Below, piece after piece: positions 35,796 through 48,600 of a stretch of DNA of 64,000 nucleotides. Within the stretch, counting starts at the first letter, position 1. Each line of letters opens with the position of its first letter. The DNA comes from Plutella xylostella (Eukaryota > Arthropoda > Insecta > Lepidoptera > Plutellidae), in the NCBI RefSeq assembly GCF_932276165.1, contig NC_064002.1:7936001-8000000 (forward strand), written 5' to 3'. The notes under the pieces were generated by a model that worked only from the letters and a program-made list of their open reading frames with translations, did no database searches and was not told where the DNA came from. A program made the translations under genes and the position numbers.

Positions 35796-38436
35796 TTAAC
35801 GAAAACGTGTATTCATAAATTTACAGAATTTCAAATCAATTTTTGAACCGATAAAAGGTTGTAATAATTTCTCAAACTCTTCCCACGTGCATATTCCATC
35901 TTCACATAGTTCGGTCATTGGATTTTCATTTAAATAAAATGCCACTTTAAATTCTGTCGAGTTTCTTTCACTGCATCTGTAAATAATTTTTAATTCTTTT
36001 ATCATTAATAGTTTTTCAATAAAGTTTTGAATTTGCTACATGGAATGGGCTACAGAGAAAAAAACTTAAAACATGTCCTTACCCGAAAAGGTAATAAAAT
36101 TAGACGCATGAGTTAAGTATAATGATTTACGGTCCCTTAGCATGAGGCCCCCATTTTTGGAAAGGGTACTGATAAAAAAAAAAACTGCCACTATTAACAT
36201 ACTAATTATAGACGTAGGCTCACCTGTTCAAAACAACCAACATGTTCGCACAATATCCTGACCGGAAACTACTCCGCCACTTCCGGTTCCGAACTCTCGC
36301 AGTTCCGTTTAAAGGATATTCGTCTTTGTATAAACCCAGAGCAGTGTATATCATATCCATCATGGTTGCATGTGAAAGGTAACTTGTTACTTTCTTCCCT
36401 TTTCCATCTTTTGCCAACTGGAAAGTTGTCAGTAAATCCCATAGCGGTGGTCCACCGTAAAATTTATTCACAGGGTGTCCGTAACTGTTTCGGTAATAAT
36501 GTCTCAAATCGCCGACGTATTCCAGTACTTCCAAATCTTCTTTATTGAAGACTGCACACCATGGACTGGACTTTTCTTTAGAGGACCAAGTGTAGCGACA
36601 CAAGTCGTGAAGGGATGTGATATTTTCACCAGACAAATCGTAATTTAGACCATTTCGCCTCTCTATCCGGTGTTTGGCCTGAAAATAAATTAAAAATATT
36701 TAATTTTACTGCTGAAAGACTTTTCTTCTAGTGGGTCTATTACGGGCTGAAGATAATGAAACAGTTGGTGTTGTTGCATTGATGAGGATGAGTGGTAGTT
36801 ATAGTAATATATATTTATTGCAACTATATGCTGCAGTTATATCAGAAATAAAGTTCGTTTGAAGAAGATTGTGGTCACTATATCCATTCATTTTTATCCT
36901 CATTCCCTGTTTGCTAGTATGACATGCTACGAAATACTAAATATCCTCGGTAAAAAATAAATAGGTAAATAAAATGTAGTACCGCTAAATAGTCATCAGT
37001 TTTTTCGTAATAATCAACTTCCGCGTACAATGCCGGATTTGCCTTAACTTCTTTTTGGTATATTCCACAAGCTGCGTAGGGCTGGAATATAATTATAAGT
37101 AAGTTAAATTCGAATACAGGTGCAATGTCATAGATAATATCGGTATTGAAAGGAGCTATTCGCATACTTACTGCTATATTATCGAAGGAAAGGTTTACTT
37201 CCGAAATGTTAACAGTTTTATCACCAGCCAATCCTTCAACATAAGCTTTTAAACTTTTTTCAATCCAATGTCCATAGACCGCTCGGAACTCATAGCTGCC
37301 ATCATCAAGCGACTCGACCAATTTTGGAAAAGTTTGAGCTATCCTTTTCCCAATTTGAAACATATCGTTATATCCTTCTTCTGTTAGCTTGCTCACGTAT
37401 ATAAACATATCTTCCGGTACTTCATAAGCTTTTAAATTGTCAACATCTTGGGCACAAAGGGAACTATTTCCTTTTTCGTAACTCTTTATGATGTCATCTT
37501 TGTACGATAAAGCGGTCTTAATTTTTCTTGCAAAATCTGGCCCAGGATTCCGAGGGCCATGCCGCATTATATGCCAAATGCTTACCGGTTCACAATCTGT
37601 AATAGTATAAAAGTTCTTGAAATTATAAAAGTTGACTTCTAATCAATTACATTCTAAATTTTTAAAAAGAAAATATTATCTAATTAGGGCTCATGTGGAG
37701 TGTTTGTGGAGTAGATAGCTTTGAAAATCAACTAACGGTGGTTATTCGTCATGGGCGATGGTTATTATTGGCGCCGTCATAATAATGTGATTATGACAGT
37801 CGTGTATGGGCTTAATTAGGAAATTAAAATATATTATAGTTAACTAGGTATTTAAATCTCAACATCACAATAATTAAAATCAAATTATACCTACCGTAAT
37901 ATATTATGTAATTGAAATCGCTATCCTATCGTGGTTAAATTCCACCTTGTCCATAGTCTTTAATGACTTCGATATCTGTATAATAAGAAGATACTTATAG
38001 CAATATAATAATAATAATAATATGTGACTACGGTTGTTCGTCTGATTTAAAGATCAAATTGACATTTTATACGGTTCCAATGTAATTAGGATAATACCTA
38101 TTGGAATAAAGCGGTACGATTCACCATAAGGATGTCCCCTGTAAGTCTTTTGTTAGTTTGTGGTAAGGCCTTTTATGTTTTACAAAAGATGAAGCCATAG
38201 GTTCAGGTTTAGAACATAGGTTCTATATGATTAATTCCAAGTAAAACATAAAAATAGTATGATTCTTGCTTACCTCCTAATTTTGCATCTCTGATATCCC
38301 CACGAACTGCATCGTAAGACGTTTTACTCGAAAAATATTTATATGTGCAACCATCATTCCAATAGCACTGTTTCAATGTTGCATTCGTTAAATAAACACA
38401 CAAAATGGTGAACACTAATAAACACTGCATATTCAT
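35796..38436 (-). CDS. MINPP-type histidine phosphatase, copy A (five exons)
   Basis: Exons in gene order are 38436-38274, 37596-37172, 37081-36983, 36678-36224 and 35976-35796. They sum to 1323 bases and 440 residues, with consistent phases. Most introns have strong donors; that of exon 3 (GTACTA) is weak. A signal peptide is seen (MNMQCLLVFTILCVYLTNA). The phosphohistidine motif RHGPRNP starts exon 2. Members of the multiple inositol polyphosphate phosphatase family remove phosphates from inositol phosphates such as InsP6 and act in the secretory pathway or outside the cell. Near the C-terminus the proton-donor region reads YLSHATMMDMIYTALG; the acidic residue expected next to the His (seen in copy B) is Ala here. 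Activity may therefore be reduced. It is tandem to copy B with the same exon layout. Confidence 0.88.
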
Positions 38437-38796
38437 TTAAAGAATATCTCAAATGTTTAACATTAAAATATCATTATGATATAACCAGATTTATGTACTA
38501 TCAAGAGCCAAACAAGTTTCAGACTGACTTAAAAATAATATAATGTAGAATAATTTGATTGAGGACAAGGTGAAACAGTAAATGGGTTGGAAAGATAAGT
38601 CTGGCCCTGGAGGGATAAAGGAAACATTCTTTTGTTTTATTAAAGAAAAAATGCATTTTAAGTTTTTGTAAGATTTTAACTCCGTTGGCTTCGGTCTAGA
38701 AGAAAAAATAATAAAAAAAAACTTCTGTTTAGATTTAACCTTTATTAAAAAGAATTTGTTTATTAAATAAGAGAGATTTACGTTATAAATACCTTA

Positions 38797-40798
38797 TTAA
38801 TACCTATTCGTTTTAAATTGACAAAATTCTGGATCTACAGTTGCATTTATAAAAGGTTTTAGAAGGTCTTCAAATTGGTCCCATGAACAAATACCACCTT
38901 CACAAAGAGCGGTCAATGGTTCTTCATTTAGATAGAAAATTACATTGTAATTCGAAAGTTTATCCTGCGTGCACCTGGAATGAGTAATTAACTTTTTAAA
39001 TGATTCATTTGAACACTAGAATTTGAAATTTTAGGTTATTAATAATATCAAGGCTTACCTGTTCAATACAGCCATAATATTAGTAGAGAAACAGGAAATA
39101 ATACTAGTTCTCAGTTTTCTATCAGGTTTTTTTTCCTTACCAGTCAGCGGCAAATCATCTTTAAACAGTCCTAATGCTGTAAGGACCATATCTGTCATGG
39201 TTTCATGAGCTGAGTAGCTTACAATTTTCTTTCCGTTTCCTTGTTTTGCTTCCTCAAATTTTTTAAGAAGATCCCACAGTATTGGTCCTGCAAATTTTAT
39301 ATTCATAGGAATTCCATAGCTGCTTCTGTAGTAGTGTCTCAAATCTCCGATGTATTCTAGAACTTCAAGGTCTTCCTGACTGAATATGGAACACCAGGGA
39401 CTGTATTTTTCTGTGCCAGACCAAGTATACCGGCATAAATCATATAGTGTGGTTATATTATCGTTGAATAACTTGTAGTTAATACCAGTGCGCTTTTGAA
39501 TACTATCCTTGGTCTGAAAAACATTAACACATAATTATTATAATTTAAGAGATATGCCTATAATCATATTTTTTGTGGTAGGTACTGAAATAAACATTAT
39601 AGAATTAATTAAACTAGGTATTATAAATTATAATTTGTTTTCATTCCATACTTTTATAAAGTCTGGATGTCCTTTATATTTTTCCGCCTCTGCGTAAGTT
39701 TGTGGATTTTTTTTAACTTCTTCTTGATATTTTCCACAGATTGAATATGGCTGTAACAAAGTTACATATTATTTTAGTAAAATAAGTGGAACACCGAGCA
39801 TCTTCATAACTGAGATTAAAATAATATACTATGTGGGGACATCTCACATACGGCCATCCGACCCCAAACTAGGCAGAGCCTGTAATATGGTTATCGGACA
39901 GCTGATATATCTACACAAAAACATAAATATATACATATTATTTATAAATATCAATACTCAAGATCCGAGTACAAATATCTGCCCCAGCCGGGAATCGAAC
40001 CCAGGACCTTCCGCTTAGCAGTCGGAGTCACTAACCACTACACCATTCGGTCGTCAAACGTATAAAATTTCTCCGATATTAACACGACTTACTGCTATAA
40101 TATCACCATCATCATTTATTTCTTCGATAATTTTATCATTATTGCCCGCTGTTATTCCTTCTACAAATGCTTTCATGCTATTGACTAGCCAATGCCCATA
40201 TGCTGACTGAAATTGGTATGTTCCCTCGTCTAAGTTATTTACTAAATCTGGGAAGACTGCTCTTATTCTTTGACCAATTCCTAGACTTTCTTGGTAACCC
40301 TGCTTTGTAAGATATCGAACGTTGGTTAGCATGTCCATAGGGACATTCCAATTGCGCAAATTTTCTATGTCTTGGGCACAGACTGAGCTATTTTTTCTAT
40401 CAAAACTTTTAACTATAAGTTTTTTGAGGCTAAGTGCCTTCTTCATTTGTCTGGCGAAATCAATTCCTGGATTTCTTTGTCCATGACGTATGATACTCCA
40501 CATACTAATCGGTTCACATTCTGAAACAAAATCAATCTTTGAGTTAGTTCTCAAAATCTTTGATTGTTATCTCATTTCTTTCTTTCATCTTTTCAATGTA
40601 TTTTTTTATTATTTAATAATCTTAGATTGGTTGGTACTCACGCTTTATTTTAATAATACTATCTCTTATATCACCTCTCACGGAATTATACAGTGTTTTA
40701 CTTGAGAAATACTTATAGGAACATTCTGTATTCCAGTAACATTGTGAACACACAACACCAGTTAAACAAAGAAAGAATAAAAATAATCTTAAATTCAT
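38797..40798 (-). CDS. MINPP-type histidine phosphatase, copy B (five exons)
   Basis: Exons in gene order are 40798-40642, 40520-40093, 39750-39652, 39513-39059 and 38974-38797, summing to 1317 bases and 438 residues. Exons 3 and 4 are exactly as long as in copy A (99 and 455). A signal peptide (MNLRLFLFFLCLTGVVCS) is followed by paired Cys residues shared with copy A. RHGQRNP begins the catalytic domain, and SAHETMTDMVLTALG keeps His-Glu in the proton-donor region. The two genes clearly arose by tandem duplication. They are assigned to the MINPP family because of RHGxRNPG, the PYxxCGxY exon and overall length. Substrate is not known. Copy B's stop lies about 360 bases upstream of copy A's start. 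Confidence 0.88.
39826..40056 (-). mobile_element. tRNA-derived SINE in intron 2 of MINPP copy B
   Basis: Read on the minus strand, it starts with a tRNA-like head: an A-box-like TGGTGTAGTGGTTAGTGAC and a B-box-like GGTTCGATTCCCGGC. The body follows, with CAGCTGTCCGATAACCAT and GGTCGGATGGCCG and an end near GATGTCCCCACATAGTAT. This is a familiar lepidopteran SINE. It ends 36 bases from the intron's donor. Confidence 0.75.
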
Positions 40799-43700
40799 CT
40801 TATTAAAAAAATATACTACAGAACAAAATCACCTCGTAAAATCAACTGTTCGTAGGGAAGATAAAAATAGCAATAAAATACATGGCCTTTATTAATTACT
40901 GGTCGGTTCGACAGGGCCGTGGATGTAGTTTTTTTTAGATAATACTTAATAATAATATACTTCATCGTTATATACTTCACCTTCCCAAGAAGCCTTGTTT
41001 GCATAAATGAGTAACCTGTTTTGGCAATTAATTTTATCAATAATTAAGAAAAGAAGCAAGCAATATATTTATGAACCTAGTTAATTAATTTCTCAGTGGT
41101 GACCGCTAATGTCACTAATGTGCTAAAAACTGGCATATTACCGTAGCACGTTCGTTTTTAGGAGAAATACAAAAGCAGTGTACTAATTAAATAATAATTA
41201 TACAGGGAGATAGATAAGTCGATGTACTCCTTTAAACGGGTTGTAGAGGAAGGCATTTGCAGTCGATTGAACCAAATAATATTTGTTAGTACCTTTAATG
41301 GTAGGTACAGCATATTTTTTGAACAGCTGCACCGATTTTAATGAATAATTCCAAGGGCAGTGTTGATGGAGTAACATAAAAACCAAGTCGGGTACAAAAT
41401 AAATAAAAAACCAAATACGGTCACAGTTCGCACAAATAATTTATTTTGTCAACTATAATCATGACTGGCTCAAAACAGTTACCAGATTATTAATATCATA
41501 CCAAATGTAATAAACATATTAAATAAGATAATAATCAAAATCATTTTTCTAAAATACATAACAATCACTAAAAGTAATACTTACTGTTTTCTATTCTTTA
41601 AAATTTAAAATCAAATAATTATAATGATATTTACATAATTTTGTACAGATAAATATTGTATTGACTATGTACTTATGTTTTTTTACAGCTAAATAGTTCT
41701 ATTAGTTAAAATTGGCGTTCTCTTTGACGATTTATTATTTTAATGACACTGCCATTGATTTGTGGCATCCTCGCTAAATACATCATAGACTTACACAGCC
41801 GTCTAGAAACTGTGCAAGTTTCCTCATAGTATTTTCCTGCACAGCAATTACAGGCGAGTGAGCAATTAAATAAATGTTTTTGTATCAGTATAAGTACTAT
41901 ATAAATCATATTGGAATTGTGTGTATGTTTGTAACGAATAAACTCAAAAACTGCTCTGCGAAAAATATTTATTTGAAGGCTTCCATTCCCGGGAAATCCT
42001 TGAAAAGGGGGATGTAGAGTTTGCAGAGCTTACGAGGAGGCGCTAGTTTATAAACACGGGAGCAATGAAAAATTCCTAGTGACATAGGCACATTACTCCT
42101 TAACGGAAATGACGCTGTCTGCAATATTGAAATTACATTTAATAGTGCATCAGAATAATAATATTATAGTATCAACTAATAATACTACTAATAATAATAT
42201 CAACTTAAAACATTACATATTGAATTCAAACGATAGGTAAATTAAATGATTTAGAAAATTGGGACTCTTGTCTCCACATTTTGTGTGTGGAACTTTTTCA
42301 TTGCTCGTGAGTGGCTTTGATAAACTATATTGGTTTCAGGTGATGAATGACAAATAATTGGTTCGTAATCTAACACATTTAAATATTCCCATGACCGATT
42401 TAACTGATCTGCCCTTTACCTTTGGTTGGAGTTAGATTTGCTTGGAATTTCTTATTTTAGACTTTTATGGTACGTACACTCGTACAGTCCAACTATGAAG
42501 TAATGACAATAAAGAGTCCGATTTTGCAAATAGGTACTTTTTATCATTTACTTACAGTTACAGTTAAAAATACCGATTGATAGTGGCTTTTTAACGGATT
42601 TGTGCTTAAATAAATATAGATCGATTAAATACGGTCTTTAACAATTACTTACGATCCACTTCCGTTTTCAGGACTTAACAGTTGGATTGTATCTGTAAAT
42701 AGATTCATCAAATACACTATTTTCGGAACATTTGAACTTTTTTGTTTTTTTTTGAAGTAGGGAACCCTTAAATCCTGACAATAGTTTTCTGGATTTGTTA
42801 ATCGAAATAAATATCTCAATAATTTAAAAAAAAATATATTTTTGCCAGTAAATAATAATAACTGAAGAGACTAATGTCGGCGCATTCAATATTGCTAACA
42901 ATTTTTTACTCTTCAGAATTGCTTGCCTACTAAGTATTTTATTATTGATATTTTAAAATTAGGTTAGTACATGATTATATAAATATTACATTGCTTGTTC
43001 AATACATTGACACAATAAATTATGATTACTGTTCGAATGAATTATTTACTCTACTTACTTATAGCTATAGTTAGAATTACACAACATACAATATTAGACA
43101 GAGAAATGCATAAGACTTCAAATATCACTAGATGACGCACATCCAATTCAATTGTTGTAAGTTAATCTATGAAATAAACCTTTATGTTGGTCCAAACACT
43201 TGAAATGCTGGCTAAAGGATAGTGCACATTATGTAAGGCCGCGGTGTTAAAGGCCCTCATATAAGTATTTTATTACAATGCACTTTAGAGCATATTTTTT
43301 TACCGACATCGAAAAAAATACGTGGATTCCAATTAGTTTGTATGTAGGTGGGTATATTTTTTCAATATTAAACATAAAATAAAGCTACTTCTGTGCAGCT
43401 TTAATGAACGCTGCAGCCTGTCATAATGTGCAGGATCCATAAAATATTTACAAAATTTCTTGGATTAACAAGATTTTTTTGAAATTAGGATAGCTGTTTA
43501 GGTTTTTGTTTGTATTAAAGGTATATTAGCGAACAAAAAGGACATGTTGCTGAATTATTAGGTAACAAAATAAAATACTGTAACTAAGAATATAGCGATT
43601 TATAAAAATAGGCAATAGGTTTTACGGATACGTCAATGTTTTTAAAAAATAGACAGACAGACTATGTACTAGCTGTATGACCTTGAAAGGTAATATTTTA

Positions 43701-44986
43701 AAATATATTTGAAAAGGAGCTCTCTTTCAAAAGTTTGTTCATAAAATAGCCAGTTTGCGATACCTAGCCTAGGTACTCTAGCTGAGGAGGTAGTAGGAGA
43801 AGAAGAAAGTTCATAGAATTGACTGGGCTCCTATTTTATTCAATTTTTAATTAATTCATTTCGTTAAATTTTTTATTTAAGCTATTTTGTTTAAGGACCT
43901 GAATTTTCCTCTATTTGGAGGTATGTAAGGCTGTAAGTAGCCATATACTGTATCCTATTTTTGGACCAAGTTATTAACTATGCGTATGATTGTTCACTTA
44001 AAGTGACTATCATAAATTTTATTAGTAGCAGGAGCCCTTTAATATAATAGATCAAATAGAAGCAAATAGTTTAATACTGTGGATGCTAATGAAGCAATGG
44101 GCTAAGTTAGTAAAGATATATAGGTATTAGGAGAAAAATCTAAACTAAAGTCTAGGGTGCAATACAACAAGAGAAACGTGTTATGAGTAGGTACTTAGAT
44201 ATTAACTTCTACTTAGATACTTTGGCAGTTTTGTTATTAGTTTTTGAAACTTACACTTAGTACAAATCTTAAACGCTTTATGCTATTTTTATATTATAAA
44301 GTAAATAGCTTACTTAAATATTGGAAATTAAATTAACTAGGTAAGTATAATGGGCATTTAACCAAAATATAAGAATTATTCGTCTAAACTTAGGAACACT
44401 TCGTCTATCATAAATTTACGTTTTATAGTGTACTTTTCTTCGCCGTGGTATTTATACCAGGCGAAAGGAATACTATAATTTATTTGACGCTTTGAGAAGA
44501 CTTATTTTAAAGATAGTTCTAAAATTTCGAAAAATGATTTTAACTACAGGTCTACTAGACTATACGATAAAGCACTTGGAGACTCCTGGTCGCATCTATA
44601 CCATTACTTGCTTTTAAAATACAAACAGACCGTGTATGTCTATGAAATTCTAAATATATTTTGGACGAAACATCTCTATCATATAAATTAACCTAAAACG
44701 TGACCCTTAATTTAGATTGTTTGACGCATCCAAAGGTAAAGCATTTAATGAGTTGTATGATTAAGGCAATTGGACGATTTTAATGAAATACAAGACACTG
44801 AACGAACACTATCTATCTACCGCCCACGCCTGCAAAGAGCTACTGCGTCAAACAACGTAAACAAGGCACTTGTTGAAATCTGCCAGAACCTCGCTTGCCC
44901 GTCATGCAACTTCACGCCCAACAGACCAAACATGCAAAGTGATTCTCCAAAGAGCATAGCTTTCCCAGACTCAAAATCAGCGTATT
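40799..44986. other. Intergenic DNA and Nmdar2 3' UTR
   Basis: AT-rich sequence with no supported gene. The Nmdar2 3' UTR lies somewhere below 44986 on the minus strand and its end is not marked clearly. A plus-strand frame at 44770-45126 is mostly antisense to the Nmdar2 last exon. Confidence 0.5.
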
Positions 44987-45644
44987 TCATCCTGGATCTT
45001 GGTCAAGGTCAAGACTATTTTGACGCTCTAATAGAGTGGCTAAGAGCGCCTGTCGAACGTCATGTTCAGAACTGCGCCAAAGTCTCAATAGTTGCTCCTC
45101 CGACCTCTGGTCTTCCTCTGTCCTAATAGCCCTCGGGTACGGGGGGACGGGAGGCGTGTCTGTGTCTCGTGAAATGAGGATCTCTACGCTGGCTCGTGAG
45201 TTGGAGCCGGTGGCTGGTAGCGTTCTGTCTGAGACATCTTGATAGGAGCGAGTGGAAGAGCCTTCAGCTCGCCTGACCATGGGCGAAGGGGTGCGGAGAC
45301 GGGTGTTAATGTCAGGCGGGGAGCTTGTGAGGAAGCTGACGTCTCGACTGAGTCTCCGTCCTATGTTGAGGCTGGTCTTTTCGTAGATGGATCCCGAGTC
45401 AGAGCCGAGGATGGAGTCTGTGGAGAAGCGGCGCACGTTGAGGCCGGCGAGACTGCTGCGTTTCCGTCGTCCCTTCGGTGAGCGGAGCTGGCGGGGTGAA
45501 CGACCGCCGCGGGGAGAGCGGCTGGACACGTCGGGGGAGGGGGACAGAAACTTGAGTTCTGTAGGTTCCTCCGATACTTCGGAAGTCTCCACTGTGACGT
45601 GCTCTTTGATGGAATCCAACGAGTGGTCCCGCCCTTGCTGTACT
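44987..45644 (-). CDS. Nmdar2: Nmdar2 last exon: Ser/Arg-rich cytoplasmic tail
   Basis: The acceptor is TTATCCTTTCAG. It encodes about 218 residues rich in Ser, Pro and Arg, with repeated SPR/RSP motifs (SSRSPRGGRSPRQLRSPKGR), likely kinase sites. It ends LLERQNSLDLDQDPG and a stop. The final residues are not a vertebrate-type ESDV PDZ ligand. Confidence 0.92.
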
Positions 45645-48600
45645 CTGAAAGGATAAAAATCCGGATTAAAGGAGGAAAATATTATGAATGTCTGAGTGAG
45701 TTTTTTTTACGTACATGAGTAGAAAATAATGAAGAATTTCAGAATATACTTAGGTACACAATTTTTATTAATTGTTATTTATTTAATTTTTTGCCCAGCA
45801 GTGGGAAAACACTTAGACTAACTAAAAAAAAAAAAAAAAAAAAAATAATTTTAACAACTGGGTAGCGACCTAACTAGCATTACAAAGTTTGCGGCAAAAA
45901 TAAATAAATGAAACTGTACTTTTTTGGAATATTTACCTTCTTATTTCTTGAATCATTTCAAAGAACTGAGCTTTACTTTTTCTTCTTCTTCGCTGTTCAT
46001 GTTCCTTCTGAAACAAACGTGTTTCCTAAAGTAAATGAATCAATACACACTTATTGACTAAAGATAAACAGTAATAAAAACTCATAAGAAAGGGGATTTA
46101 AATAACTATGTACCTATATCCGGTCTAATAATAATATTTTGCATTGGTTACATACTTTCCGCTAACAAAAGCTTCAAAGTGCCAAAAGATAACCCCAATT
46201 TTTAAAAACATACATTTTAGAATTCTATCAAAATATTTACGTTTTTAGTAAGTAATATTCTGATGCGCTGTTAAACGCACTTCAACATTGCAGACGGCAC
46301 CATTTCCGTTTATGAGTAATTCGGTGCTATTGTCAATGGACTTTTTCATTTCCCGTGAGTGTATAACTCGCAGTAACAGTGCATACCCTCTTGATGCTCT
46401 TCTGGAAGAGCGAGGTGAAGTGTCCCTGGCGGAGTGCGGGGACACCAGCTCCACGCAGTTGATGAAGCGGTACAGCTTCTACATTACATACTAAGCACAT
46501 GCTGAGCTGGTGCCTTTTGACGCTCTAGACAGCGACCTCTCTTTGTTTTTTAATTTTTTAGTGTGTAATGCTCTATAGTCTATGCGGAGCATATGAGGAA
46601 GGGTATTTTGTCATTGTTTTTGTATTTTCTCTGTATTTGTTGTTCTTTCTTTGTTTGTTTGTTACATAACTCGCAGTAACAGTGCATACCCTCTTGACGC
46701 TCTTCTGGAAGAGCGAGGTGAAGTGTCCCTGGCGGAGCGTGTGCACGAGCTCGCGCGCCGCGTGGTGCGGGGACACCAGCTCCACGCAGTTGATGAAGCG
46801 GTACAGCTTCTACATTACATACTAAGCACATGCTGAGCTGGTGCCTTTTGACGCTCTAGACAGCGACCGCTCTTTGTTTTTAAATTTTTAATATAGTCTA
46901 TGCGGAGCATATGAGGAAGGGTATTTTGTCATTGTTTTTGTATTTTTTGTATTTTCTCTGTATTTGTTGTTCTTTCTTTGTTTGTTTGTTACATAACTCG
47001 CAGTAACAGTGCATACCCTCTTGACGCTCTTCTGGAAGAGCGAGGTGAAGTGTCCCTGGCGGAGCGTGTGCACGAGCTCGCGCGCCGCGTGGTGCGGGGA
47101 CACCAGCTCCACGCAGTTGATGAAGCGGTACAGCTTCTACATTACATACTAAGCACATGCTGAGCTGGTGCCTTTTGACGCTCTAGACAGCGACCGCTCT
47201 TTGTTTTTAAATTTTTTATATAGTCTATGCGGAGCATATGAGGAAGGGTATTTTGTCATTGTTTTTGTATTTTTTGTATTTTCTCTGTATTTGTTGTTCT
47301 TTCTTTGTTTGTTTGTTACATAACTCGCAGTAACAGTGCATACCCTCTTGACGCTCTTCTGGAAGAGCGAGGTGAAGTGTCCCTGGCGGAGCGTGTGCAC
47401 GAGCTCGCGCGCCGCGTGGTGCGGGGACACCAGCTCCACGCAGTTGATGAAGCGGTACAGCTTCTACATTACATACTAAGCACATGCTGAGCTGGTGCCT
47501 TTTGACGCTCTAGACAGCGACCTCTCTTTGTTTTTCTAATTTTTTAGTGTGTAATTTTTTGGAAGCTGTCTCACGCTCTATAGTCTATGCGGAGCATATG
47601 AGGAAGAGTATTTTGTCATTGTTTTTGTATTTTTTGTCCTTTCTTTGTTTGTTTGTTACATAACTCGCAGTAACAGTGCATACCCTCTTGACGCTCTTCT
47701 GGAAGAGCGAGGTGAAGTGTCCCTGGCGGAGCGTGTGCACGAGCTCGCGCGCCGCGTGGTGCGGGGACACCAGCTCCACGCAGTTGATGAAGCGGTACAG
47801 CTTCTACATTACATACTAAGCACATGCTGAGCTGGTGCCTTTTGACGCTCTAGACAGCGACCTCTCTTTGTTTTTTAATTTTTTAGTGTGTAAAGTCAAT
47901 GCGGAGCATATGAGGAAGGGTATTTTGTCATTGTTTTTGTATTTTCTCCGTATTTGTTGTTCTTTCTTTGTTTGTTTGTTACATAACTCGCAGTAACAGT
48001 GCATACCCTCTTGACGCTCTTCTGGAAGAGCGAGGTGAAGTGTCCCTGGCGGAGCGTGTGCACGAGCTCGCACGCCGCGTGGTGCGGGGACACCAGCTCC
48101 ACGCAGTTGATGAAGCGGTACAGCTTCTACATTACATACTAAGCACATGCTGAGCTGGTGCCTTTTGACGCTCTAGACAGCGACCTCTCTTTGTTTTTTA
48201 ATTTTTTAGTGTGTAAAGTCAATGCGGAGCATATGAGGAAGGGTATTTTGTCATTGTTTTTGTATTTTCTCCGTATTTGTTGTTCTTTCTTTGTTTGTTT
48301 GTTACATAACTCGCAGTAACAGTGCATACCCTCTTGACGCTCTTCTGGAAGAGCGAGGTGAAGTGTCCCTGGCGGAGCGTGTGCACGAGCTCGCGCGCCG
48401 CGTGGTGCGGGGACACCAGCTCCACGCAGTTGATGAAGCGGTACAGCTTCTACATTACATACTAAGCACATGCTGAGCTGGTGCCTTTTGACGCTCTAGA
48501 CAGCGACCTCTCTTTGTTTTTTATTTTTTTAGTGTGTAATTTTCTGGAAGCTGTCTCACGCTCTACAGGGTGTTGCAAAAAGGGTATACTAAGCCGAAAC

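Noticed and set aside
36914..37567. A single 217-codon phosphatase frame
   Set aside because: It reads through the intron between 37171 and 37082; the spliced model gives the family motif order and matches copy B.
39960..40056. Possible functional tRNA gene
   Set aside because: The tRNA-like head is continuous with a SINE body and has no proper acceptor-stem pairing that I can see.
44770..45656. Plus-strand frames of 68-118 codons over the Nmdar2 last exon
   Set aside because: Antisense to the receptor tail; no domain and no splice logic.
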